A stretch of 64,000 nucleotides of DNA from Pseudorhizobium pelagicum. Its GTDB lineage: Bacteria > Pseudomonadota > Alphaproteobacteria > Rhizobiales > Rhizobiaceae. Shown piece after piece: positions 23,762 through 32,391 of this stretch (positions within the stretch are counted from its first letter, which is position 1; each line of letters begins with the position of its first letter). The notes beneath the pieces are model-generated. The model ran no database searches, was not told the origin of the DNA, and saw only the letters and a program-made list of their open reading frames with translations. The DNA lies in the NCBI GenBank assembly GCA_000722615.1, contig JOKI01000003.1, forward strand, positions 120,891 to 184,890, in the 5' to 3' direction. Position numbers and translations under genes: made by a program.

Positions 23762-25588
23762 TTAGACTTTCGCGGCGCGACCGTTGGCCAGCGCAGATTG
23801 CATGGTTCGCACGACAACGAAAGCGTCGCGAAGGTGGGAGCGCTCGAAATCGCCAAGGTCGTAGGGGCCGAGATAGTTGTTGGGGCGCGCGCCGGCCTTC
23901 ACCTGGCTGGCCTGGTTGCGAAGCCTGAGTTCGGCAATCAGGTCGTAGGCGGCGATCAGATCGCGCGCACCGCTCTCCGAGATGATCCTGGCTTCTTCCG
24001 CGGCAAGAAGACGGGCGCGGGTGTTGACCGGCGTCAGCCGGGCCATCAGCGCATAGACGCGTCCGAGATCGACGACCGGGACCACGCCATTGTGCTTCAT
24101 GTCGATCTGGTTGCGGTAGTCCCCGCTGCGGATCGTGGCAAAGCCCCGCAACAAGGAAAGCGGTGGGGCGTGGTTCAGCGAGTTGCCGATCATATGCGCC
24201 ACGAAGATCGAGTTCTGGCTTGCCTGCTCCAACGTCTCCGCCTGAAGGTCGTCAAACAGGGAAAGCTTCCCGGCGATGGGCCGCAGGTCGAACATCACGC
24301 TGGCCAGCATCTGCGCCGTCGGTTCCGGGGTGTCGATCCATCGGCGGAAATAATCGCGCCAGACCCTGGCCGGCTGGCACCAACGGCGACTGGTGGCCAT
24401 CATGTCTCCCGGGCAGTAGATATAGCCGCATGTGTTCAGGCCATCGCTGACGAAGTGCGCGAGCTTCTCGAACCAAGGCCTCTGGCTCTCTTCGAAGCTG
24501 TCATCGATGATGATGCAGTTGTCCTGGTCGCTCACCCCCGTCTGCTCCTGCCGGCCCTGGCTGCCGCAGGCGAGCCAGAGATAAGGGACGGGAGGAGGAC
24601 CGAGTTCCTGCTCGGCAAGAATGATCAGCCGCCGGGTTGCCGCATCCGCAATGTCCGTGATCAGCCGCGTGACCACTTCGTGGGCATGGTTGCCCCCGAC
24701 AAGCTGCACCAGCAGTTGCGGAATGCGGGCGGTGATCCTGCTCAGATCAGCCGCACTCTCGGCATTTGCCGCCTCTCCGATCATCGATGAAGAGGAAATG
24801 GCCTGGAACCGCGTCAGATCCGTCTGCGTCACCATGCCGATCATGCGTTCGCCATCGACGATCGGCAGATGAGCGATCTTGCGTTCCAGCATCAGATTGA
24901 GGACGTCGGAGACGAGGGCATCTTCGCCAAGACCGATCGGAGCGGGCGTCATGACGGCGGCCACATGCGTCGTCGCCGGGTCCCTGCCTTCGGCAATCAC
25001 GCGGGCCGAAAGGTCGCCGGTGGTGACGATTCCGATCAGCCGCTCGTTGTGGATGACGCCGAGGCTCGAAACCTTCCGATCGCGCATGACGGCAGCAGCC
25101 TGCTGCGCGCTGTCATCGGGCGAGCAGACCAGCGGCGGCGTCGACATCAGGTCGCTCACCTTCCGCAGGCTGAGCTCGTTGCGCCGATTGTCACTCGTCT
25201 TGCCGCGGGTAAAGAACCGGCTGTAGACCGGATAATCGTTGATGAGCCGCCTGAATTCGGCTGCAGGCAACATCAGCAGCACGACGTCGGTCAGCGCCCG
25301 CGCATTGGTCGCAGCACGGCCATCGGCCAGAAGGCCGCGTTCGCCGAGGGTATTGCGGGGGAACAGCTGGGAGATCAGGCTGCCTGACGAGTCCCTGACT
25401 TCGACGTTGCCTTCCATGATCAGATAGAGACCGGGCAGCGGCTCGTTCAGGTCATAGATCTTGCTGTCTGCCTTCAGCTTGTGGCGCTGGAAACGACCAA
25501 TGACGCGTTCCAGTTCGTCCCGGGGCAGACTGTCGTAGGGGTGGACCGTTTCCACAAACTTGGCGATGTCTGCAGCGGCATTCGCCAT
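23762..25588 (-). CDS. DUF294 signal protein: cNMP-binding, CBS pair and nucleotidyltransferase-like domains
   Basis: 608 residues, soluble. Order: cyclic-nucleotide-binding-like domain (~20-130, with GERGLLADGRAATNARAL), two CBS repeats (~150-280, KVSDLMSTPPLV and AAVMTPAPIGLGEDALVSDV), a DUF294 putative nucleotidyltransferase (~300-440) and the DUF294 C-terminal domain. The NTase motif is intact: GS, ten residues, then DQD in ACGSQGRQE and SDQDNCIII. This resembles the GlnD/DUF294 group thought to act as regulators of the adjacent symporter, but no substrate is proven. It lies 87 bp downstream of the symporter gene and 11 bp before a small membrane protein gene. Confidence 0.9.
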   Translation of the reverse strand: MANAAADIAKFVETVHPYDSLPRDELERVIGRFQRHKLKADSKIYDLNEPLPGLYLIMEGNVEVRDSSGSLISQLFPRNTLGERGLLADGRAATNARALTDVVLLMLPAAEFRRLINDYPVYSRFFTRGKTSDNRRNELSLRKVSDLMSTPPLVCSPDDSAQQAAAVMRDRKVSSLGVIHNERLIGIVTTGDLSARVIAEGRDPATTHVAAVMTPAPIGLGEDALVSDVLNLMLERKIAHLPIVDGERMIGMVTQTDLTRFQAISSSSMIGEAANAESAADLSRITARIPQLLVQLVGGNHAHEVVTRLITDIADAATRRLIILAEQELGPPPVPYLWLACGSQGRQEQTGVSDQDNCIIIDDSFEESQRPWFEKLAHFVSDGLNTCGYIYCPGDMMATSRRWCQPARVWRDYFRRWIDTPEPTAQMLASVMFDLRPIAGKLSLFDDLQAETLEQASQNSIFVAHMIGNSLNHAPPLSLLRGFATIRSGDYRNQIDMKHNGVVPVVDLGRVYALMARLTPVNTRARLLAAEEARIISESGARDLIAAYDLIAELRLRNQASQVKAGARPNNYLGPYDLGDFERSHLRDAFVVVRTMQSALANGRAAKV

Positions 25589-25636
25589 TGCTGAGCCTTT
25601 CGTGGTCCTTCGGTGGCCGTGGGAGCTTTGGAAGGG

Positions 25637-25663
25637 GAACGGGCGGCCAGTGGCCGCCCGTTC
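25637..25663. other. Long hairpin between symporter and DUF294 genes
   Basis: Nearly uninterrupted 12-13 bp inverted repeat (GAACGGGCGGCCA with its complement) 13 bp after the symporter stop on the minus strand. No T-run follows. It could be an attenuator or an mRNA-stabilising element allowing different expression of the two genes. Confidence 0.5.
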
Positions 25664-25675
25664 TGTTTCGTGATG

Positions 25676-27442
25676 TCAGTGGCCGATTGCGCCACCGGCG
25701 CCGCGCGGGACGCGGATCGATTCCACCAACTCCTGAATGTGCCGTGGCGGAGCTGCCGTCATTGCCGACACTGCGTAGGCTGCAGCGAAGTTCAGCAATG
25801 CGCCGATCGGGCCGAAGGCTGTCGGCGGAATGCCGAACAGGTAGTTGGCCGGGATGTTCTCCATCATGTTCGTACCCGGGATGAAGAACCATCCGAGATA
25901 GGTGAACAGGTAGAGGCAGGTAACGATCAGGCCAACCAGCATGCCGACCGTCGCACCGGCCGAATTCACGCGCTTGGAGAAGATGCCCATCATCAGGACC
26001 GGGAAGATACTCGCTGCGGCAAGACCGAAGGCGAGTGCCACCGTCTGGGCCGCAAACCCGGGCGGGTTGAGGCCGAGCAAGGTGGCGACGAGGATGGCGC
26101 CGGCCATGGAAACACGGGCGACCATCAGCTCGCTCTTTTCCGAAATCCCCGGAACCAGCCAGTCCTTGATCAGATCGTGGCTGACCGAGGAGGAGATAGC
26201 CAGCAACAGGCCAGCTGCGGTTGACAGCGCGGCGGCGAGACCACCGGCAGCAATCAGAGCGATAACCCAGCCCGGAAGCTGTGCGATTTCCGGATTGGCC
26301 AGAACGAGGATGTCGTTGTTGATGGTCAGCTCGTTGCCGGCCCAGCCCCGTTCCGTTGCCTGGGCGGTGAAGCCCGGAGCAGCGTCGTTGTAGTACTGGA
26401 TGAGACCGTCGCTGTTCTTGTCCTCATACTTCAGAAGACCGGTCACTTCCCAGTTGCGCATCCAGTCAGGACGCTGCTCGTAGGAGACCGCCGGCTGCTC
26501 GACGCCGCCCGGGAAGATGGTGTCGATGATGTTCAGTCGTGCCATCGCACCCACGGCCGGGGCCGTCAGGTAGAGAAGCGCAATGAACACCAGCGCCCAG
26601 CCTGCCGACCAGCGCGCATCAGCCACTCTCGGAACAGTGAAGAAGCGGATGATGACGTGCGGAAGACCGGCCGTACCGATCATCAGCGACAGCGTGAACA
26701 GGGTCATGTTCAGCATCGAACCCTGGCCCGTGTAGGCATTGAAACCGAGATCGGTCACGACCTGGTCCAGTTTCTGCAGCAGCGGTACTCCCGATTCCGT
26801 GTGGGTCGAGAAGAGGCCCAGTGGCGGGATCGGGTTGCCCGTCAGCTGTAGGGAGATGAAGATCGCCGGAATCGTATAGGCGACGATCAGAACGACATAC
26901 TGCGCCACCTGGGTGTAGGTGATGCCCTTCATGCCGCCGAGAACCGCATAGACGAAGACCACTGCGGATGCGATCCAGAGGCCGGTTGAAACCTCGACTT
27001 CCAGGAAGCGGGAGAACGCCACGCCTGCACCGGTCATCTGACCGATGACGTAGGTCACCGAGACGATGATCAGGCAGATGACGGCGACCAGACGGGCGCC
27101 CTGGCTGTAGAACCGGTCCCCGATGAACTGCGGAACGGTGTACTTGCCGAATTTCCGCAGGTAGGGAGCCAGAAGCAGGGCGAGCAGCACGTAGCCGCCG
27201 GTCCAGCCCATGAGGTAGGTGGAGTTGCCGTAGCCAACGCCGGCGATGAGGCCGGCCATGGAGATGAAGGAGGCTGCCGACATCCAGTCAGCGGCCGTCG
27301 CCATACCGTTCAGGACTGGGTTGACACCGCGGTTCGCCGCGTAGAATTCCGCGGTGGAGCCGGCGCGCGCCCAGACTGCAATGCCGATGTAGAGCGCAAA
27401 GGATGCGCCCACGATCAGCAGGTTGAGAGTATATTGGTCCAT
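25676..27442 (-). CDS. Na+:solute symporter, ActP/VC_2705 subfamily
   Basis: 588 residues with about 13-14 membrane helices. Family blocks include AADWMSAASFISMAGLIAG, QFIGDRFYSQGARLVA, GMKGITYTQVAQYVVL and LAAALSTAAGLLLAISSSVS. A long loop (~340-400) carries an acidic, EF-hand-like stretch YEDKNSDGLIQYYND, seen in this subfamily. It should import a small monocarboxylate such as acetate with Na+. The DUF4212 small subunit is encoded 10 bp upstream, which together define the VC_2705 two-component type. Substrate is not resolvable here. Confidence 0.9.
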   Translation of the reverse strand: MDQYTLNLLIVGASFALYIGIAVWARAGSTAEFYAANRGVNPVLNGMATAADWMSAASFISMAGLIAGVGYGNSTYLMGWTGGYVLLALLLAPYLRKFGKYTVPQFIGDRFYSQGARLVAVICLIIVSVTYVIGQMTGAGVAFSRFLEVEVSTGLWIASAVVFVYAVLGGMKGITYTQVAQYVVLIVAYTIPAIFISLQLTGNPIPPLGLFSTHTESGVPLLQKLDQVVTDLGFNAYTGQGSMLNMTLFTLSLMIGTAGLPHVIIRFFTVPRVADARWSAGWALVFIALLYLTAPAVGAMARLNIIDTIFPGGVEQPAVSYEQRPDWMRNWEVTGLLKYEDKNSDGLIQYYNDAAPGFTAQATERGWAGNELTINNDILVLANPEIAQLPGWVIALIAAGGLAAALSTAAGLLLAISSSVSHDLIKDWLVPGISEKSELMVARVSMAGAILVATLLGLNPPGFAAQTVALAFGLAAASIFPVLMMGIFSKRVNSAGATVGMLVGLIVTCLYLFTYLGWFFIPGTNMMENIPANYLFGIPPTAFGPIGALLNFAAAYAVSAMTAAPPRHIQELVESIRVPRGAGGAIGH

Positions 27443-27452
27443 CTCTATCGCC

Positions 27453-27713
27453 TCACTGTTCTTCGACGCCGAACTTGCGGTCCAGCTTGTTCATGTACGT
27501 CGCGTAGTAGAAAATCAGCGCGATGAAGACGAGGATCGACCCTTGCTGGGCAAACCAGAAGCCGAGATCCGTGCCGCCGAACCTGATGCCAGACAGCAGC
27601 GGCCTCAGCAGAATGCCGAAGCCGTAAGAGACGATCGCCCAGATCGCCAGGCAAATTGTGATGATGCGAATGTTCGCTGCCCAATAGGCATTGGACGAAG
27701 TATTGTCCGCCAC
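27453..27713 (-). CDS. DUF4212 small subunit of Na+:solute symporter
   Basis: 86 residues with two membrane helices (IITICLAIWAIVSYGFGILL and ILVFIALIFYYATYMNKLD), the DUF4212 pattern of the small subunit that accompanies VC_2705-type symporters. The start is GTG with GGGAGGAG upstream; the frame extends further upstream but lacks initiation signals. It is the first gene of the symporter / DUF294 operon. The C-terminal KLDRKFGVEE is typical of the family. Confidence 0.88.
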   Translation of the reverse strand: MADNTSSNAYWAANIRIITICLAIWAIVSYGFGILLRPLLSGIRFGGTDLGFWFAQQGSILVFIALIFYYATYMNKLDRKFGVEEQ

Positions 27714-27995
27714 GTGTGCTCCTCCCTTTTCCCAAAGAGCGTCCCTCAGGACGCCGGTCCCTCCTTGCCCACGCCGCCCACCGAATCCCAAAGCGAAATA
27801 GGCAAGTAAGAAGCAGTAACCAATCGCCCGGTTTGCGTACATCCTCCGTTAGTCGTAGTCGCGGCCCGGTTGTGCTCCGGAAGCGGGCGCGACAGGGGGC
27901 CGCCTGCTGTTGTGCAGGATGGCGAGCATGTCGGGGCGGCTGCTGACGCCGCCCTCTTTCACGCAGGACGCATATGACATCCGGTACGCATCATC

Positions 27996-28175
27996 TCAGG
28001 GCTTGGTGTTCTCTTTGTCAGGCTTTGCGGGACTGTCGTGCGAGGGGTGCCCAGGTGCGATCGGATCGCTCGCAGGAAAGGTTTCCTCCAGGGCTTCCTC
28101 CAGATAATCGTCCTGCTCCTTGGCGCGCTCGTCGTCGGTCTTGGGCGCATCGGTGCTGTGTTTGTCACGGGACAT
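27996..28175 (-). CDS. Small acidic hypothetical protein
   Basis: 59 residues, highly hydrophilic and probably disordered: KTDDERAKEQDDYLEEALEE followed by TFPASDPIAPGHPSHDSP. The EALEETFPASDP motif recurs in many short rhizobial and other alphaproteobacterial proteins of unknown role. The ATG chosen has GGAG 7 bases upstream; an in-frame ATG four codons earlier is possible. It is divergent from the GntR gene at 28339. No function can be assigned. Confidence 0.6.
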   Translation of the reverse strand: MSRDKHSTDAPKTDDERAKEQDDYLEEALEETFPASDPIAPGHPSHDSPAKPDKENTKP

Positions 28176-28338
28176 GGCGGTCTCCATTATTGTAGGCAGT
28201 TTGCAGGATTGCACCTGCCGATATATTTGCAAGCGGCAGATCATGGCCCCGGAGCCCGGCACGCATGGAACCACGATGCGCGAACGGAGAGTGGGGATGA
28301 CGTCGGTCGATCGACCGCGCCAGGAGGAACCTGAGAAA

Positions 28339-29043
28339 ATGAGCGAGACCGAAGCGAACGTGAGGACCGAACGGAAGCGTGGCTCGGGCGCAAAGGTCGT
28401 TTACGACCTGCTGCGCGACGAGATCCTCGACCTCGCCTTGCCGCCGGGCAGCCCGATCGATGAGGTTCAGCTTGCCGAGCGCTTCCAGATGTCGCGGACC
28501 CCGATCCGGGAGGCGCTGGTGCGGCTTGCCGGCGAGGGACTGATCACGACGCTGCCGAACCGTTCCACCATGGTGTCGAACATCGACTTCCTCAACATGC
28601 ACACCTTCTTCGATGCGCTGGTGCTGATGTACAGGGTGACCACGCGGCTCGCGGCCCAGTATCATCGGCCGGAAGACCTCGAGGTTATCGCGGCCCGCCA
28701 GCAGGAGTTTGCCGCGGCCGTCCGGGCGCAGGATGCGCTCGCGATGATTGCCACGAATGCCGCCCTGCATCTGGCGATCGCCGAGGCAGGGAGGAACCCC
28801 TATTTCACCGTGCTCTTCAGCCGCCTTCTCGACGAAGGCCGCCGGATCCTGCGCCTCTACTATCAGTCCTATGATGACCGGTTGCCGCAACGTTTTGTGG
28901 AGGAGCATGACGAGATCATCGCCGTGATTGCCGCGCGGGACGTGGATTCAGCAGACAGGATCGCCAGGGAGCATGCGGAGCAGATCGTGCGCCAGATCCA
29001 GAAGATGTTTGTCCGGGAAGACAGGCTGGAGGTGCCGCTGTAG
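28339..29043 (+). CDS. GntR family regulator, FCD subfamily, of the hydroxyproline cluster
   Basis: 234 residues. Winged helix at ~15-85 (PGSPIDEVQLAERFQMSRTP then IREALVRLAGEGLITTLPN), then an FCD domain with NAALHLAIAEAGRNPYF and EEHDEIIAVIAARD. The frame is open well upstream, but AGGAGG lies 11 bases before this ATG. It directly precedes, and points toward, the hydroxyproline genes; a palindrome typical of its family lies in the gap. It is therefore the likely local regulator, comparable in position to HypR of Sinorhizobium. Effector unknown. Confidence 0.87.
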   Translation: MSETEANVRTERKRGSGAKVVYDLLRDEILDLALPPGSPIDEVQLAERFQMSRTPIREALVRLAGEGLITTLPNRSTMVSNIDFLNMHTFFDALVLMYRVTTRLAAQYHRPEDLEVIAARQQEFAAAVRAQDALAMIATNAALHLAIAEAGRNPYFTVLFSRLLDEGRRILRLYYQSYDDRLPQRFVEEHDEIIAVIAARDVDSADRIAREHAEQIVRQIQKMFVREDRLEVPL

Positions 29044-29056
29044 GTCGCAAATATTC

Positions 29057-29066
29057 TTGTCGACAA
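29057..29066. promoter_or_regulatory. Palindrome TTGTCGACAA, candidate operator of the hydroxyproline operon
   Basis: Perfect 10-bp palindrome in an AT-rich gap, 14 bp after the regulator stop and about 80 bp before the next start. It shares the TTGTC/GACAA half-sites with the boxes at 5296 and 7699, fitting an FCD-GntR operator. Confidence 0.5.
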
Positions 29067-29147
29067 TCTGAATACAATTACTTAGAGTGCTGAGAGAGAG
29101 TTCACAGTCAGGCGGCATGGCCGCCTCCGCGCCAGCAGGAGTTGTTG

Positions 29148-30110
29148 ATGAAAGCCCCCATTTTTTCCGGCGTCGTTCCCGCGCTCATGACCCCCTGCAA
29201 GCCGGACCGCACCCCCGATTTTGATGCGCTGGTGCGCAAGGCCCAGCAGTTGATCGAGCAGGGCATGTCGGCTGTCGTCTACTGCGGTTCGATGGGGGAC
29301 TGGCCGCTTCTGACCGATGCGCAGCGCATGGAAGGCGTCGAGCGGCTCGTCAAGGCCGGTGTTCCGGTGATCGTCGGGACGGGCGCCGTCAACAGCGCGT
29401 CGGCGGTGGCGCATGCGGACCATGCCCAGGCAGTCGGCGCACACGGCCTGATGGTCATCCCTCGCGTGCTGTCGCGCGGGTCTTCGATCACCGCCCAGAG
29501 GGCGCATTTCAAGGCCGTGCTGTCGGCGGCGCCCGATCTGCCGGCGGTCATCTACAACAGCCCCTACTATGGCTTTGCGACCCGCGCCGATCTCTTCTTC
29601 GCGCTGCGCGCCGAGCACCCGAACCTCGTCGGCTTCAAGGAATTCGGCGGGCCTCAGGACCTGCGCTATGCGGCGGAGTTCATCACCAGCCCGGATGAGA
29701 GCGTTTCCCTGATGATCGGTGTCGATACGGCCGTGTTTCATGGTTTCGTCAACTGTGGCGCAACCGGTGCGATCACCGGCATCGGCAACGTCCTGCCCAA
29801 GGAAGTCCTGCATCTCTCCAATCTCTGCCAGGCCGCAGCCGGCGGCGATGCCGATGCGCGACTGCGGGCGCAGGAACTGGAGCAGGCGCTCGCCGTGCTC
29901 TCGTCCTTCGACGAAGGTCCGGACCTCGTCCTCTACTTCAAGCACATGATGGTGCTGAAGGGCGATGAGGAATATGCGCTCCACTTCATCGAGACGGACG
30001 CCCTGACCGACAGCCAGCGGGGCTATGTCGAGGCGCAGTTCAAGCTGTTCAATTCCTGGTACGCCGAGTGGAGCAAGCTCCCAGGCGCCGTCCAGACCTG
30101 CAAGGGGTAA
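29148..30110 (+). CDS. hypD: Pyrroline-4-hydroxy-2-carboxylate deaminase-like (DHDPS/NAL family)
   Basis: 320 residues, class I aldolase fold. Candidate Schiff-base lysine K164 in LVGFKEFGG and Tyr Y136 in VIYNSPYYG; YCGSMGDWPLLT replaces the usual GTTGE pattern of dihydrodipicolinate synthase. In the hydroxyproline pathway this enzyme deaminates delta1-pyrroline-4-hydroxy-2-carboxylate to alpha-ketoglutarate semialdehyde. Two upstream in-frame TTG codons exist, but the ATG has AGGAG 6 bases before it. The following epimerase and D-amino-acid-oxidase-like genes support the assignment over other NAL-family activities. It begins the operon after the GntR gene. Confidence 0.82.
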   Translation: MKAPIFSGVVPALMTPCKPDRTPDFDALVRKAQQLIEQGMSAVVYCGSMGDWPLLTDAQRMEGVERLVKAGVPVIVGTGAVNSASAVAHADHAQAVGAHGLMVIPRVLSRGSSITAQRAHFKAVLSAAPDLPAVIYNSPYYGFATRADLFFALRAEHPNLVGFKEFGGPQDLRYAAEFITSPDESVSLMIGVDTAVFHGFVNCGATGAITGIGNVLPKEVLHLSNLCQAAAGGDADARLRAQELEQALAVLSSFDEGPDLVLYFKHMMVLKGDEEYALHFIETDALTDSQRGYVEAQFKLFNSWYAEWSKLPGAVQTCKG

Positions 30111-30136
30111 CGGTCATTGCCGGCGAGCGCCCGCTG

Positions 30137-31378
30137 ATGGGCGCGTCCGACGTCATCGTCATCGGGGCCGGCGTGATCGGCCTCTCAGCCGCCATCGCCG
30201 CGCAGGCGCGCGGTCTGTCGGTCACGGTCCTCGACCGTGAAGGCCCCGCCGCCGGTGCCTCGGCCGGCAATGCCGGTGCCTTCGCCTTCACCGACATCCT
30301 GCCGATGGCGTCTCCCGGCATCATGCGCAAGGCGCCGAAATGGCTCCTCGATCCGCTCGGGCCCCTGTCGGTGCCGCCGGCCTATGCGTTCAACATCGCG
30401 CCGTGGATGTTTCAGTTCTGGCGGGCCTGTTCGCCGCGCCGCGTAAAGGCATCCACCGACGCGCAGGTCGCGTTGATGACGCTCTCCAGGAGCGAGCTCG
30501 AGCCCTTTCTCACCCGCACCGGCACGATGCCGATGCTGCGCAAGGAGGGTAACCTCCAGGTCTACGAGGGCGAGGCGGAGTTCCAGGCATCGCTGCCAGG
30601 GTGGGAGCTTCGCGCGGAGCACGCGATCGAATTCCGGCATCTCGACGCTGCCGCCATGTCCGAGATCCAGCCGGGCCTCTCGCCCCGCTTTACCCGCGGC
30701 ACCTTCACGCCCGGGTGGTATTCGATCAGTGATCCGAAGCTCTATGTGCTTGCACTCGCGGATCATTTCCGGGCCATGGGCGGCAGCATCCAGCGGGCGC
30801 AGGTGAAGGCTCTTCGGCAGATAGGCGTGCAGGTGGTGATTGCCACCGACAGCGAGACATGGCGTGCGGGGCAGGTGGTGGTTTGCGCCGGTGCCTTCTC
30901 CCACGAGATTACGACGACGCTGGGCGACAGGATCCCGCTGGAAACCGAGCGTGGCTACAACACAACCCTGCCGCACAGTGCCTTCGACCTGCGGACCCAG
31001 ATCACCTTCGGCGGCCACGGTTTCGTCGTCACGCGCCTCTCCTCGGGGATCCGGGTGGGGGGCGCCGTCGAACTCGGCGGCCTGAAGCTGCCGCCGAACT
31101 TCCGGCGCGCCGAGGCGATGCTGAAGAAGGCGAAGGCATTTTTGCCCGGCCTCGATGACCGCAACGGGACGCAGTGGTTCGGTTTCCGGCCGTCCTTGCC
31201 CGACAGCCTGCCTGCGATCGGACGCGCCCGGGCTGCGCCGCGTGTCGTCTATGCCTTCGGCCACGGACACCTTGGCCTGACCCAGTCCACCGGGACCGCG
31301 CGCCTCGTCGCTGATCTGTTGACGGATCAGCTGCTTCCGGTCGACATATCACCCTTCTCGCCCCAACGGTTCCGATAG
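30137..31378 (+). CDS. hypO: FAD-dependent D-hydroxyproline oxidase/dehydrogenase-like (DadA family)
   Basis: About 413 residues. N-terminal dinucleotide-binding motif VIVIGAGVIGLSAAIAAQA with the Asp/Glu-ending strand, then SAGNAGAFAF typical of DadA-type D-amino-acid dehydrogenases, and a C-terminal FGHGHLGLTQSTGTARLVAD FAD loop. It should oxidise cis-4-hydroxy-D-proline to the pyrroline product used by the preceding deaminase, feeding electrons to the respiratory chain. The SD before this ATG is weak; an earlier start would overlap the deaminase gene. It sits between the deaminase and epimerase genes, as in known hydroxyproline operons. Confidence 0.82.
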   Translation: MGASDVIVIGAGVIGLSAAIAAQARGLSVTVLDREGPAAGASAGNAGAFAFTDILPMASPGIMRKAPKWLLDPLGPLSVPPAYAFNIAPWMFQFWRACSPRRVKASTDAQVALMTLSRSELEPFLTRTGTMPMLRKEGNLQVYEGEAEFQASLPGWELRAEHAIEFRHLDAAAMSEIQPGLSPRFTRGTFTPGWYSISDPKLYVLALADHFRAMGGSIQRAQVKALRQIGVQVVIATDSETWRAGQVVVCAGAFSHEITTTLGDRIPLETERGYNTTLPHSAFDLRTQITFGGHGFVVTRLSSGIRVGGAVELGGLKLPPNFRRAEAMLKKAKAFLPGLDDRNGTQWFGFRPSLPDSLPAIGRARAAPRVVYAFGHGHLGLTQSTGTARLVADLLTDQLLPVDISPFSPQRFR

Positions 31379-31389
31379 AGACTGCGATC

Positions 31390-32391
31390 ATGGCCACATA
31401 CACCTTCTCCTGCATCGACGGACACACCTGCGGCAATCCGGTCCGCCTCGTCTCGGGCGGCGGCCCGCGACTGGAAGGCGCCAACATGCTCGAGAAGCGG
31501 GCGCATTTCCTGCGCGAGTTCGACTGGATCCGCACGGGGCTGATGTTCGAGCCGCGTGGCCACGACATGATGTCTGGATCGATCCTCTACCCGCCGACAC
31601 GTCCCGATTGCGATGTCGCCGTTCTCTTTATCGAGACCTCGGGATGCCTGCCGATGTGCGGCCACGGGACCATCGGCACGATCACCATGGCCATCGAGAA
31701 CGGCCTGATCACGCCGCGGGAGCCGGGCCGGCTGTCCATCGATGCGCCCGCCGGCAAGGTCGACATAACCTACCGGCAGGAGGGCCGGTTCGTGGAGGAG
31801 GTGCGCCTCACCAATGTTCCCGGCTACCTCCACGCAGAGGGACTGACGGCGGAGGTCGAGGGGCTGGGCGAAATCGTCGTCGACGTCGCCTACGGCGGCA
31901 ATTTCTACGCGATCGTCGAGCCGCAGAAGAATTTCCGCGACATGGCGGACCACACGGCCGGCGAGCTGATCGGCTGGAGCCCGAAGCTTCGCGCGGCTCT
32001 GAACGAGAAATACGAATTCGTGCATCCGGAGCATCCGGAGATCCGGGGTCTCAGCCACATTCAGTGGACCGGGCAGGCGACGCATCCTGAGGCGCACGCA
32101 AGAAACGCCGTTTTCTACGGCGACAAGGCGATCGACCGCTCGCCCTGCGGGACGGGAACTTCGGCTCGCATGGCGCAGCTGGCGGCCAAGGGCAAGCTGA
32201 CGGTCGGCGACGACTTCATCCATGAATCGATCATCGGCTCCCTGTTCAAGGGAAGAGTCGAGGCGGCGACCACGATTGCGGGCCGCGAGGCCATCATTCC
32301 GTCGATCGCCGGCTGGGCCCGCATGACCGGCATCAACACGATCTTCATCGACGATCGCGATCCGTTCGCGCATGGTTTCGTGGTGAAATGA
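31390..32391 (+). CDS. hypRE: 4-hydroxyproline 2-epimerase (proline racemase family)
   Basis: 333 residues, two-lobed proline-racemase fold. Both catalytic cysteines are present: C90 in [12 protein letters not shown] and C253 in [15 protein letters not shown]. The Cys/Cys pair fits 4-hydroxyproline epimerase or proline racemase rather than the dehydratase branch. It would convert trans-4-hydroxy-L-proline to cis-4-hydroxy-D-proline, the first step before HypO. The N-terminus has the conserved [12 protein letters not shown]. The stop overlaps the start of the aconitase-X gene by 4 bp. Confidence 0.88.
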   Translation: MATYTFSCIDGHTCGNPVRLVSGGGPRLEGANMLEKRAHFLREFDWIRTGLMFEPRGHDMMSGSILYPPTRPDCDVAVLFIETSGCLPMCGHGTIGTITMAIENGLITPREPGRLSIDAPAGKVDITYRQEGRFVEEVRLTNVPGYLHAEGLTAEVEGLGEIVVDVAYGGNFYAIVEPQKNFRDMADHTAGELIGWSPKLRAALNEKYEFVHPEHPEIRGLSHIQWTGQATHPEAHARNAVFYGDKAIDRSPCGTGTSARMAQLAAKGKLTVGDDFIHESIIGSLFKGRVEAATTIAGREAIIPSIAGWARMTGINTIFIDDRDPFAHGFVVK

